The notes below the pieces were generated by a model. That model saw only the letters and a program-made list of their open reading frames with translations, was not told where the DNA came from and searched no databases. Below are positions 15,811 through 23,715 of a stretch of DNA of 37,161 bases, piece after piece; within the stretch, counting starts at the first letter, position 1, and every line of letters starts with the position of its first letter. Made by a program: the position numbers and the translations under genes. Source of the DNA: Anaerolineales bacterium (lineage in GTDB: Bacteria > Chloroflexota > Anaerolineae > Anaerolineales > UBA4823); the NCBI GenBank assembly GCA_016935755.1, contig JAFGQI010000008.1, positions 1 through 37,161 of the forward strand, written 5' to 3'.

Positions 15811-15838
15811 TTGATTTATTCTCATTTGGCGCGATAAT
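15811..15838 (+). promoter_or_regulatory. transketolase promoter
   Basis: TTGATT (15811-15816), 16-bp spacer, GATAAT (15833-15838). Start near 15845, so a leader of about 90 nt. The leader holds two close copies of TTCCRCGGTA, 15 bp apart (15878 and 15893), of unknown meaning. Confidence 0.45.
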
Positions 15839-15934
15839 CTTTATCAGGATACCATGATTTTACGGTGCATCCGCAGATTCCGCGGTAAAATATTCCACGG
15901 TAGTTTGTCCCCATATTATGCTCGCGGAGAATTC

Positions 15935-17944
15935 ATGATCGAAACTGCTGACCTGCAAAACCGGTCCATCAACACCCTGCGCTTTTTATCCGCCGACGCT
16001 GTCCAAAAGGCGAATTCTGGGCATCCCGGGCTGCCGATGGGCTGTGCAGCCCTGGCTTATACTATCTGGACGCGCCACTTGCGTTTTAACCCCCGCAACC
16101 CTGCCTGGCATGGGCGAGATCGTTTCATTCTCTCGGGCGGGCATGGTTCGATGCTTCTTTACAGCCTGCTCTACCTGACAGGCTATCCCCTGGAATTGGA
16201 TGAATTGAAAAATTTTCGCCAATGGGATTCGCGCACACCAGGACACCCGGAATATGCTCTCACCCCGGGCGTGGAGGTGACTACTGGGCCTCTTGGTCAG
16301 GGTTTTGCCAACGGTGTGGGCATGGCGATTGCTCTGGAACATTTACGAGCAGTCTTCAACCAGCCGGGATATGAAGTCATCCATCATTATATTTATGCGA
16401 TAGTCACGGATGGCGATCTGATGGAGGGTGTGGCGTCCGAGGCGGCTTCGCTGGCGGGCCATCTCAAGCTCGGCAGGCTGATCTACCTGTATGATGATAA
16501 TCACATTTCAATTGATGGGAGCACGGACCTTGCTTTCACTGAAGACCGGCTGAAACGTTTTGAAGCCTATGGCTGGCAGGTGCAGTCAGTAGCTGATGGC
16601 AACGATGTGGATGCGATCGACCGGGCTATTCAACAGGCCAAAGCCGATCCGCGTCCATCCTTGATTGCTGTTCGCACCCATATCGGATACGGTCTGCCCA
16701 CGCGCCAGGATACCGAGAAGGCTCATGGTGAGCCTCCCGGCGACGCAGAATTGGATGGAGCAAAAGTCAGGTTGGGTTGGCCGGTTGAGCCGCGTTTTCT
16801 GGTGATGGAGGATGTGCTGGCCTTTTTCCGCCAGTATGTGGAGAGGGGAGCAGAATGGGAAGCTTCCTGGCAGAAGCAGTTGGCGGAGTACCGTCAGGCT
16901 TTTCCTGATCTGGCGACAGAGTTAGAACGCCGTTTAGATGGCCGATTTCCCGCTGGCTGGGAGCAGAATCTGCCTGAATTCCCGGCGGATAGTAAGGGGA
17001 TAGCTACCCGCGTGGCTTCTGGAAAGGTTCTCAACGCCCTGGCACAACACCTGCCAGAAATGATGGGCGGCTCAGCGGATCTGGCTCCATCTAATAAAAC
17101 CTGGATCGAAGGGTCGGCCACTTTTCAGCCGGGGGCGTTCCAGGGGCGCAATTTTCATTTTGGGGTGCGCGAGCATGGCATGGGGGCGATCATCAATGGC
17201 ATGTCTGTGCACGGCGGCGTGATCCCTTATGGGGGGACTTTCATGGTTTTTTCGGATTATATGCGCGGCGCTTTGCGTCTATCGGCTCACTCGGGCTATC
17301 CTGGCATCTGGGTCTTTACCCATGACAGCGTTGGTCTTGGCGAAGATGGTCCGACGCATCAACCTGTGGAACACCTGGCCGCGCTGCGCGCGATCCCGGG
17401 GTTGGTAATTTTTCGCCCAGCCGATGCAAATGAGGTGACCGAAGCCTGGAAATTTGCCGTGCAGCGCCAACGTGGACCAACCGTGCTGGCGCTCAGCCGT
17501 CAAAATGTGCCCACCTTGGATCGGCAGATCTTTTCACCCGCCAGCGGCTTGCTGCGTGGCGCCTATGTGCTGGCGGACCTGGGAGATGCGACCCCAGAAA
17601 TCATCCTGATGGCCAGCGGATCCGAAGTTAGTTTGATTGTCAATGCCGGGCTGAAGCTTGCCATGGAAGGCGTCAATGTGCGCTTAGTTTCTTTCCCGAG
17701 CTGGGAGTTGTTTGCCCAGCAAGACCGGGACTACCGTCGGGCGGTACTGCCTCCGGGCATCTGGCGGCGGATGTCCGTCGAAGCAGGGATCGCCATGGGT
17801 TGGGAGCGCTGGGTGGGTGATCGCGGTAAAATGATCTCGCTGGAGCATTTTGGGGCTTCGGCGCCGTATCAGGTGTTGTTTGAAAAATATGGTTTTACAG
17901 TCGAAAATATATTTAACCAGGCGCGAGAACTTCTGGCAGGGTGA
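15935..17944 (+). CDS. tkt: transketolase
   Basis: 669 residues, full length. Transfers two-carbon ketol units in the pentose phosphate pathway, using thiamine diphosphate and a divalent metal. Seen: SGHPGLPMG with H30, [13 protein letters not shown] (68-80), [14 protein letters not shown] (118-131), the cofactor motif from TDGDLMEG (158-165) to N189 (YDDNH), and the central REHGMGAI with the catalytic glutamate, then [20 protein letters not shown]. The ATG at 15935 has GGAG before it; a longer frame from 15854 lacks a ribosome site and family similarity. It leads a two-gene unit with the HEAT-like protein downstream. Confidence 0.96.
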   Translation: MIETADLQNRSINTLRFLSADAVQKANSGHPGLPMGCAALAYTIWTRHLRFNPRNPAWHGRDRFILSGGHGSMLLYSLLYLTGYPLELDELKNFRQWDSRTPGHPEYALTPGVEVTTGPLGQGFANGVGMAIALEHLRAVFNQPGYEVIHHYIYAIVTDGDLMEGVASEAASLAGHLKLGRLIYLYDDNHISIDGSTDLAFTEDRLKRFEAYGWQVQSVADGNDVDAIDRAIQQAKADPRPSLIAVRTHIGYGLPTRQDTEKAHGEPPGDAELDGAKVRLGWPVEPRFLVMEDVLAFFRQYVERGAEWEASWQKQLAEYRQAFPDLATELERRLDGRFPAGWEQNLPEFPADSKGIATRVASGKVLNALAQHLPEMMGGSADLAPSNKTWIEGSATFQPGAFQGRNFHFGVREHGMGAIINGMSVHGGVIPYGGTFMVFSDYMRGALRLSAHSGYPGIWVFTHDSVGLGEDGPTHQPVEHLAALRAIPGLVIFRPADANEVTEAWKFAVQRQRGPTVLALSRQNVPTLDRQIFSPASGLLRGAYVLADLGDATPEIILMASGSEVSLIVNAGLKLAMEGVNVRLVSFPSWELFAQQDRDYRRAVLPPGIWRRMSVEAGIAMGWERWVGDRGKMISLEHFGASAPYQVLFEKYGFTVENIFNQARELLAG

Positions 17945-17986
17945 GGTTATCCGGTTGGAATCAGGTGATACAGGAGGTCTGTATTG

Positions 17987-18655
17987 ATGGACCCATTGAC
18001 GATCCTGTTGCAGCAGATGAAGGGATCGGACGGGGGGTACGTTTCACTGGATATCGAGCAGCAGCAGCAAATCTGGCGGATTGCCGAGCTGCTGATCTCT
18101 TTGGAATTGTTCGACCGGCAGGGGGGCGTTGAACAGCTGGAAGCGGTTGAGATTGCCCGCGGCCAGCCTGTCATTGCTTACATCCTGGCCACACGCCTTA
18201 CCGAGCCTGATGTAGCCTTGCGAGGGAGGATCGCCAGACTGATGGATGATATGCTCTGTCAGGGGAATTCACAGGTACAGGCCACATTGCGCTACCAGTT
18301 GGGCCAGATGCGCACCCAACAGGTGATTGCATTACTGCAGGTAGTAATTGCTGATCCAACACTACAGCATCCTGCGAGTCGTCTGCTCAAGGAATGTTCT
18401 TTTGCCGGTACTCATTTGGCTGAAATCATGTTGGACCGGGATGTGCCAGTTTCGCTCCGAAAATTGGCCGTCCAATATATCGGTCAGATCGGCTTTCTGG
18501 ATGCGATGCCGGCTCTGGAGCGTGCGATGAACCGCCTGATCTCTAGAGCGCCTAACCAACGGGTATTGCCAGGCATGCCGGCTGATATTTTAGATGAAGA
18601 ATTAGGGCTTCTTCCTTTGGTGAAAGAAGCGATTACGGAGTTGAAAGCGCCTTAG
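17987..18655 (+). CDS. alpha-helical (HEAT-like repeat) protein, unknown
   Basis: 222 residues, cytoplasmic, no signal or membrane helix. Almost all helical, with repeated pairs of amphipathic helices (ALRGRIARLMDDML; QATLRYQLGQMRTQQVIALLQVVIA; SLRKLAVQYIGQIGFLDAMPALERAM) that look like HEAT or Armadillo-type repeats used for protein binding. A perfect AGGAGG lies 9 nt before the ATG (17987, right after an in-frame TTG). It follows transketolase by 42 bp and probably shares its mRNA. Its last 4 bp overlap the convergent zinc-ribbon gene. Confidence 0.65.
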   Translation: MDPLTILLQQMKGSDGGYVSLDIEQQQQIWRIAELLISLELFDRQGGVEQLEAVEIARGQPVIAYILATRLTEPDVALRGRIARLMDDMLCQGNSQVQATLRYQLGQMRTQQVIALLQVVIADPTLQHPASRLLKECSFAGTHLAEIMLDRDVPVSLRKLAVQYIGQIGFLDAMPALERAMNRLISRAPNQRVLPGMPADILDEELGLLPLVKEAITELKAP

Positions 18656-19242
18656 GAATCCAATTTCTTGCCGCAGTTGGGGCAGGTCGTTTCATTGGTT
18701 TTTATCACAAAGCCGCAAAACTTACAGGTTCGGGGTTGGACAGCGCCCAGCGGCGCGCCGCACGCGATGCAGTTGCTCTCGCCAACGGGATTGGCGACCA
18801 GGCAATATTCACACACTAACCGGCGAAGCCGCTCAGATAGTTCCATGGTGGCGCCAAGCGAGCGAGCGGTTTCATCGATAACTTCCCACACATTTTCTGC
18901 TAACTGCAGGTTTTGGACATCCGCTGCAAGATCATCCAGACGGTCAATCAAACCAAAGGGGTTGCGCCAGACGGTCAGCACCGTCTGGCCCAGGCTGGCA
19001 GCCACACCCAGCCACTGCTGTTTGCTGACCTCTACCGATACGCCATCGTCCACCTGGCGCAGGGTGACAGCAAGGGCGGTGGCTCCTCCCGAGCTGGCGC
19101 GATCGCCTGTGTTGATCTGCACCACCTGTTCATCATCATCACCCAGGATGCGGGCGCGCAGCGGGCTGCGGTTGAAGGCGCCGAGCAGAGAGCGGCTGAA
19201 ATCGTCGGGGGTGAATGCTCCGTGGTAAATTCTTTGATTCAT
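18652..19242 (-). CDS. zinc-ribbon protein, unknown
   Basis: 196 residues. The C-terminus carries two zinc ribbons: CEYC...CIAC (about 144-162) and CKFC...CPNC (about 172-191). The N-terminal part (1-90) is predicted beta/alpha with no known motif; a helix about 100-140 links them. Such proteins are common in Anaerolineae as conserved hypotheticals. The ribbons may bind RNA, DNA or another protein. A GAGGAA lies close to the ATG. Confidence 0.68.
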   Translation of the reverse strand: MNQRIYHGAFTPDDFSRSLLGAFNRSPLRARILGDDDEQVVQINTGDRASSGGATALAVTLRQVDDGVSVEVSKQQWLGVAASLGQTVLTVWRNPFGLIDRLDDLAADVQNLQLAENVWEVIDETARSLGATMELSERLRRLVCEYCLVANPVGESNCIACGAPLGAVQPRTCKFCGFVIKTNETTCPNCGKKLDS

Positions 19243-19255
19243 AATTCCTCAGCTT

Positions 19256-19284
19256 TTTTATTCGCTTAGATGTGTCTACGTCAA
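19256..19284 (-). promoter_or_regulatory. possible promoter of the zinc-ribbon gene
   Basis: Minus strand TTGACG (19284-19279), 17-bp spacer, ATAAAA (19261-19256). Good -35, poor -10. The start near 19249 would give a very short leader before the ATG at 19242. Confidence 0.35.
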
Positions 19285-19351
19285 AGCTCCTGGATCGTTG
19301 CATAAGGGCTCGTTTGCTAGTCAGAGGCCGGGCATGCTTTCTTCTCTCATT

Positions 19352-19381
19352 TTGGAAGAACCTGCACGCATAGATTATAAT
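19352..19381 (+). promoter_or_regulatory. promoter of the SH3-domain surface protein gene
   Basis: TTGGAA (19352-19357), 18-bp spacer, TATAAT (19376-19381); start near 19388. Confidence 0.5.
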
Positions 19382-19433
19382 CGGCATTGCGTTAACTTGT
19401 ATGGAAGCGATGATATTGATAACTGGAGCCTGG

Positions 19434-20066
19434 ATGATTTTTCAACGGAAGCAGCGCAAACTATTTTTCTTGTTATCCGCCTGTCTGGTAATGACGACCT
19501 TTTATCTGGCTACTACCTCCGTCCGCGCCGAAGAACAGGCGCAAATACCTACTGTGGCGATTCCCACTGTCACAGGCACACCGGTAGGTGCGATTGCGCT
19601 GGTATTGGATAGCGAACTGGGATATGCAAACCTGCGCGCTGGCCCTTCGACATACGATTATGAGATCGTCGGTGTATTAACGGAAGGGTCGCAGGTGCCA
19701 GCGATTGGGCGCTCCCCGGGCGGGCAGTGGATTCAGGTGGTCTATCCAGGCGTGGTGGGAGGCGTCGCCTGGATCAACGCCGATTTGGTGGAGGTGCGGG
19801 GCACGCTGCCTATCGTCGAGCCACCCCCAACGCCCACCCCGCGGGTTACTGCCACCATCGACCCAACCCTGGCAGCCCAGTTCCTGGTAGATGTCCCCTC
19901 CACGCGGCTGCCCACTTTTACTGCCCCCGGCCCAATTTCAATCCCAACTTATACAGACGAACCAACACAAGCAGTTGCTGAGCGTGTTCCGACCGGATTG
20001 GTTATTGTCATTTTAGCCACTCTGGGCATTTTTGGTTTATTTATCACCTTGCTGCGTGGGCGATAA
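19434..20066 (+). CDS. exported SH3-domain protein with C-terminal membrane anchor
   Basis: 210 residues from the ATG at 19434, chosen because GGAG lies just before it and a basic n-region and hydrophobic core (MIFQRKQRKLFFLLSACLVM) follow; ATGs at 19401 and 19410 have no ribosome site. After signal cleavage near VRA-EE there is a bacterial SH3 domain (about 58-128, with YANLRAGPSTYDYEIVGVLTEGS and WIQVVYPG..GVAWI), a Pro/Thr linker, and a C-terminal membrane helix (about 185-205) ending RGR. SH3b domains usually bind cell-wall or surface peptides. Probably anchored outside the cell. Confidence 0.75.
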   Translation: MIFQRKQRKLFFLLSACLVMTTFYLATTSVRAEEQAQIPTVAIPTVTGTPVGAIALVLDSELGYANLRAGPSTYDYEIVGVLTEGSQVPAIGRSPGGQWIQVVYPGVVGGVAWINADLVEVRGTLPIVEPPPTPTPRVTATIDPTLAAQFLVDVPSTRLPTFTAPGPISIPTYTDEPTQAVAERVPTGLVIVILATLGIFGLFITLLRGR

Positions 20067-20071
20067 GAAAT

Positions 20072-20102
20072 AAAAAAAGCTGGCCCGAAAGCCAGCTTTT
20101 TT
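20072..20102. terminator. bidirectional intrinsic terminator
   Basis: Stem GCTGGC/GCCAGC (20079-20084 / 20091-20096), loop CCGAAA, flanked by A7 on the left and T6 on the right. It works in both directions for two convergent genes. Confidence 0.9.
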
Positions 20103-20115
20103 AAAATTTTGCGAG

Positions 20116-20490
20116 CTATCCGCATCCACTGCAGCCGCCTGCCGATGCTTCGGCAGAGCTGCAGCCGCATGTGGGCATTGGATTGGGATTTTCGATCTTA
20201 AACCCACCTCCAGTCACATCCTCGATATAGTCGATCGTTGAACCACGCAGATAATTGATCGAGATCTCATCCACAACAACCTTAACGCCCTCGAAATCGG
20301 CCACCTGATCTTGCTCGCGGATCTTGCCTTCGAGCGCCATACCATATTGCAGACCAGAGCAGCCTCCGCCCGATACATACACTCGCAGGGCGTAACCTTC
20401 CAGGTTCCGTGCTGCCAGCAAATCACGCACGGCTTGTGCAGCCGCGGGTGTCAGGGTGATGATTTCGGTATTGGTTTGTTCGGCTATCAT
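20116..20490 (-). CDS. erpA: iron-sulfur cluster carrier, HesB/IscA/ErpA family
   Basis: 124 residues. A-type carrier that receives Fe-S clusters and hands them to target enzymes. The three cluster-binding cysteines are present: C44 in GGGCSGLQYG and C108/C110 in PTCGC. The C-terminus is longer than usual and adds two more cysteines (C120, C123 in GGCSGCG). AAGGA precedes the ATG. Own promoter and a perfect palindrome lie upstream. IscS, a possible sulfur source, is encoded at the right edge. Could equally be named iscA. Confidence 0.88.
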   Translation of the reverse strand: MIAEQTNTEIITLTPAAAQAVRDLLAARNLEGYALRVYVSGGGCSGLQYGMALEGKIREQDQVADFEGVKVVVDEISINYLRGSTIDYIEDVTGGGFKIENPNPMPTCGCSSAEASAGGCSGCG

Positions 20491-20517
20491 TGGTTATCCT
20501 TGTAATATAACGATGGT

Positions 20518-20529
20518 TAGACTAGTCTA
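20518..20529. promoter_or_regulatory. perfect 12-bp palindrome downstream of the erpA promoter
   Basis: TAGACTAGTCTA, a gapless perfect palindrome between the predicted transcript start (about 20535) and the ATG. A repressor bound here would block transcription. Confidence 0.45.
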
Positions 20530-20541
20530 CTTTTCCGGCTG

Positions 20542-20570
20542 ATTTTATCAAAATAGCTCTTAGGCGTCAA
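20542..20570 (-). promoter_or_regulatory. promoter of the Fe-S carrier gene
   Basis: Minus strand TTGACG (20570-20565), 17-bp spacer, TAAAAT (20547-20542); start near 20535. Good match at consensus spacing. Confidence 0.6.
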
Positions 20571-20587
20571 GTGACGAATTCGGTTTC

Positions 20588-21289
20588 TTAGAACAATACC
20601 AGCCCTGCCAACACTGCCGCCAGAGTTACAGTGATGTTGTCCAAATCTTTGATAGGTAATGTCTCAACCAATGTGCCGATCAAGGCAATCAGGGTAATCG
20701 CCGGGATGTAGCTAGAGATAGGGAGGGAAAAGACGCCTGCCTGAGTAAAAATCGCCATAACCACCACTGCGAAAACCCAGCTTCCCGCCAGCATACCCAG
20801 GCTGCCCACCCAACTTTTTGTTGGGTTCCAGGGCAGCTTGAACTGGCCGAAGCGCCGTCCCAGGATATCCGCCAGCCCATCTCCTCCGCACAGCAGCATC
20901 AGGGCAACGATGCCAACAGGCGTCTCCAGCCAGAAGATTACTGTCAGCAGAACAAAGACAATCCCATAATATAACGGTCCACGTAATATTTCCCGCCGGT
21001 CACCCGTGCGAGACATCGCCTTTACTGAGGCTTCGTCCCGCATGATCCCCAGACCGACCAGGGCAAATTGTAGAGTGATCGAGAGCGGCACCAGGGCAGC
21101 CAGGAAGCGGCTGATCAGGGCTTCATCGAAGAATAACCAGCAAAGCACATAGATTGGGCCGGTACCCATATGGATAATCTTACGGCTCAGTGGGCTGCTG
21201 ATCCAGCCGCGATGGGCGAAGAAATCCATCAGGCGCAGCCAGGCCAGCGCCGAGGCAAAGGTGATGATGAGGGCAATAAAATTGTTCAT
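20588..21289 (-). CDS. phytol/dolichol kinase-like membrane protein (VTE5/SEC59/DGK1 group)
   Basis: 233 residues with about seven membrane helices. SRKIIHMGTGP (35-45) and the nucleotide-site motif GGDGLADILGRRFG (about 139-152), followed by KSWVGSLGM (about 163-171), are the marks of CTP-dependent polyprenol/phytol/diacylglycerol kinases related to CDP-diglyceride synthases. It would phosphorylate a lipid alcohol at the membrane. The actual substrate cannot be told from sequence; in a non-photosynthetic organism phytol is less likely than another isoprenoid alcohol. It lies 15 bp after the unknown gene at 21305, so it is the third gene of the smpB unit. Confidence 0.78.
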   Translation of the reverse strand: MNNFIALIITFASALAWLRLMDFFAHRGWISSPLSRKIIHMGTGPIYVLCWLFFDEALISRFLAALVPLSITLQFALVGLGIMRDEASVKAMSRTGDRREILRGPLYYGIVFVLLTVIFWLETPVGIVALMLLCGGDGLADILGRRFGQFKLPWNPTKSWVGSLGMLAGSWVFAVVVMAIFTQAGVFSLPISSYIPAITLIALIGTLVETLPIKDLDNITVTLAAVLAGLVLF

Positions 21290-21304
21290 GGCTTTGAATC
21301 CGGC

Positions 21305-22090
21305 TTACCAGTTGCAATCTGGACAGGTATTAACCTCAGCGGATTTACCCACCCGTTTATACATGGTCACATCTGTAAACGGTGATCCCAATAACCCATC
21401 GTGGATCGCCCAGGAGCGCAAGCGGATGCTGTTCGCTGCCGTGGGCATGCGAAAGGGAGTAGATCCATCCAGACGGGCGATTAAATCGCCGTTGGCAGAG
21501 AAACCCTCCTGGATGTGCTGCATCAGGCGCTTCCCCTTCTGATAGGTGAAGCCAAAACGTTCGAAGATAATGGCATTGTGGTAGTATAGCGGTTCAACGA
21601 AATATAATTCGTGCCCCAGGCTGGTGACAAAACTCTCAAAAGCGATGATCGCCTCGCCCAGCATGCGCAGTCCTCGGCGAACCTGGCCAGGAGACAGGCT
21701 AAACTGCATCGCCGCCAACTCTGCTTCCTTGTTGCGATATAGAGTACCAAAACGAGTGGAGGTGCCATCTGGCAGGCGGTCAACATCGAAGCGCGGGGAG
21801 GCTGGATCGTTGAGAATATAGAGCAGTATATGTAGCTGCCCGGCAAGGGTATCCGTGATGTGCCCATAAAGCACTGGATCAGGGAAACCGTCCTGGTGGT
21901 AGAGCCTCATCTCCGCCACTGTACTGCCGGGGTTGGCGTTAATCGCGAGTAAATCGTTGCCCTGCGGATCGAAAAGATCAGGGCTGAGATCGAAGCGCTC
22001 GATAAGTTCCGGTGGGATTAACCTGGTGATGATCTCGCGTTTCTCTTCGTGGGTTAATAAATTAATTGAGCTGATGGTGTGAACGTTCAT
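21305..22090 (-). CDS. conserved hypothetical protein
   Basis: 261 residues, soluble, no signal peptide. I do not recognise the family. The N-terminal half is mixed (LTHEEKREIITRLIPPELIERFDL). The segment YYHNAIIFERFGFTYQKGKRLMQHIQEGF (split: HNAIIFERFGF at about 173-183) looks a little like the end of a GNAT fold, but no acetyl-CoA loop is seen. The C-terminus ends CPDCNW with two cysteines that could bind metal. A strong GAGGAG precedes the ATG. It starts 8 bp after smpB and is probably co-transcribed with it. Confidence 0.6.
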   Translation of the reverse strand: MNVHTISSINLLTHEEKREIITRLIPPELIERFDLSPDLFDPQGNDLLAINANPGSTVAEMRLYHQDGFPDPVLYGHITDTLAGQLHILLYILNDPASPRFDVDRLPDGTSTRFGTLYRNKEAELAAMQFSLSPGQVRRGLRMLGEAIIAFESFVTSLGHELYFVEPLYYHNAIIFERFGFTYQKGKRLMQHIQEGFSANGDLIARLDGSTPFRMPTAANSIRLRSWAIHDGLLGSPFTDVTMYKRVGKSAEVNTCPDCNW

Positions 22091-22098
22091 CTATCTCC

Positions 22099-22554
22099 TC
22101 AACGGTCGTGCCGGCCAAATTCGCGCTCAATTTCACGCTGCATATCTCGCCGGGCGATCGCGTCACGTTTATCGTATAGCTTTTTCCCCTTAGCGATGGC
22201 AATCTCGATCTTAGCCCGGCCTTGTTTTAAATAAACCCGCAGGGGGACAATGGTTACGCCCTTTTGCCGCACCTGGTCCCACAGGCGGATGATCTCTTTA
22301 CGGTGCAGGAGCAGCTTTCGCCTCCTGCGTGGCTCATGATTGAATATGCTCGCCTGTTCATAAGGAGCAATATGGGCTTCAACCAGCCAGGCCTCGCGGC
22401 CATCGATTTCTACGTATGCTTCTGCCAGGCTGATCTGACCGGCGCGAATAGATTTGATCTCGCTGCCTTGCAGCACCATCCCAGCCTCAAACCGATCCAT
22501 CAGGAAGTATTCGTGACTGGCTTTACGATTGGTGGCGACAACTTTCACGTTCAT
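22099..22554 (-). CDS. smpB: SsrA-binding protein SmpB
   Basis: 151 residues, typical length. Binds the tRNA-like part of tmRNA and brings it to stalled ribosomes, its C-terminal tail reading the empty mRNA channel. Seen: NRKASHEYFLMDRFEAGMVLQGSEIKSIRAG (split: GSEIKSIRAG at 30-39), the beta-barrel region LVEAHIAPYEQAS, HEPRRRRKLLLHRKEI (about 73-88), KLYDKRDAIARRD and a basic tail. No Shine-Dalgarno; a -10 box lies 7 nt before the ATG, so the mRNA may be leaderless. Partner gene ssrA is at 4963-5361. Confidence 0.96.
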   Translation of the reverse strand: MNVKVVATNRKASHEYFLMDRFEAGMVLQGSEIKSIRAGQISLAEAYVEIDGREAWLVEAHIAPYEQASIFNHEPRRRRKLLLHRKEIIRLWDQVRQKGVTIVPLRVYLKQGRAKIEIAIAKGKKLYDKRDAIARRDMQREIEREFGRHDR

Positions 22555-22561
22555 GGGGATG

Positions 22562-22570
22562 ATTCTAACA
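22562..22570 (-). promoter_or_regulatory. smpB promoter, extended -10, leaderless geometry
   Basis: TGTTAGAAT on the minus strand (22570-22562). Exactly 7 nt (CATCCCC) separate the hexamer from the ATG at 22554, so transcription should start at or next to the A of ATG. Confidence 0.5.
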
Positions 22571-22629
22571 TAGGATATGAAACCGGCTCTGCATGATTAC
22601 ATACTTCTGGATTCATACTTTATGGATGA

Positions 22630-23715
22630 TTACTGACCAAACATCTCAATTAGCATTGGCTTGATTGCTGCCCAGTTTGGAGCCAGCACCATAGCGCCCT
22701 CCGGGGTTGTGAAAGGGCTGACCATATCTCGATCGATCACCCGGCTGTCTATGCCGGATGTGCCAGTGCGCAGCAGTGTGGCCAGCAGGCGCGGCCAGAT
22801 CCAGACTGGCACGTTGGTGTTGGCCCAGTCAAACAGGGTAGTGATTACAGTCGGGATTCGCAGCCAGTTTTTGGGTTTCAGCATCGTCTTATAGACTGCT
22901 TTTAGCATGAATTGGCCTTGCTTCATGCGGTGAAAATCATCCGACCCCTGACGGTAGCGCACAAACGCCAGGGCTTTGCTGCCAGTAAGATGGTATGTGC
23001 CTGGTTCATAACCGCCCATTGGCTCAGTCAGTTCGATATCCACCCCACCCAGCTTATCGATCACATCTCGAAAGCCTTCGAAGCGGATGCGCAGATAGTA
23101 ATGCACTTCCACCCCAAAGTTCAAGCGCACTGTCTCCATTGCAGCATCTGGTCCGCTGCCATTTGCCTGGCTTTCAGCGTAGAAATGGGCTGTGTTGATC
23201 CGGTTTTCGCCCACCCCCGGGATCATCACCCATAGATCACGTGGAATCGAGAGCAGCCGCAGGTACGGCTCCCAGGGATTGAAGCTGGTCAGAATCATAG
23301 TATCTGTGCGGGAAATAGCGTTTGTTGCTTCGGAGTAGTCGATCCCCAGCAGCAGGATATTGGTCCGCATTGGGAAAAACAGATAGACTGATATAAAAAA
23401 TATAGCCACCAGCAGGATCAGGGCCAGGCCAATGCAGCCAGCCACAGGCAGCCGCGGAGCGCGTCTGTGAGTCGATCGGGGATGGCTTCTTTTGGGGCGG
23501 CGGGCAGCAGGCCGATAGCCGGGTGGGGACGCCGCCGGTCTGGAGGGGCTGGTTGGTGTTGCGCCAGGTATATCCGCGCCTGCAGGAGGGAAGTTTGCCG
23601 GTTGAGGGGCGCCCGAGGGTCTCTGTATGGGGGGGTAGCGGCCCTGGCTGGGATGGGTAGGAGGGGAGGCGGGTGGACGGCGAGGTGGTTCTTGTTGATT
23701 CATGAATGTTCTCAT
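22630..23715 (-). CDS. LytR-CpsA-Psr (LCP) family cell-envelope ligase
   Basis: 361 residues. A long cytoplasmic Pro/Arg-rich N-terminus (1-88), one membrane helix (about 91-113), then an extracellular LCP domain: NILLLGIDYSE with D125, SRTDTMIL with R136 and D138, LSIPRDLWV, INTAHFYAE, LGGVDIELTEPM, LTGSKALAFVRYRQGSDDFHRMKQGQ. LCP enzymes attach polymers such as teichoic acid or polysaccharide from polyprenyl phosphate to the cell wall or proteins. The catalytic Asp/Arg set is complete. The ATG overlaps the stop of the S41 protease gene (ATGA), so translation is coupled. The Pro-rich cytoplasmic tail is unusually long. Confidence 0.88.
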   Translation of the reverse strand: MRTFMNQQEPPRRPPASPPTHPSQGRYPPIQRPSGAPQPANFPPAGADIPGATPTSPSRPAASPPGYRPAARRPKRSHPRSTHRRAPRLPVAGCIGLALILLVAIFFISVYLFFPMRTNILLLGIDYSEATNAISRTDTMILTSFNPWEPYLRLLSIPRDLWVMIPGVGENRINTAHFYAESQANGSGPDAAMETVRLNFGVEVHYYLRIRFEGFRDVIDKLGGVDIELTEPMGGYEPGTYHLTGSKALAFVRYRQGSDDFHRMKQGQFMLKAVYKTMLKPKNWLRIPTVITTLFDWANTNVPVWIWPRLLATLLRTGTSGIDSRVIDRDMVSPFTTPEGAMVLAPNWAAIKPMLIEMFGQ

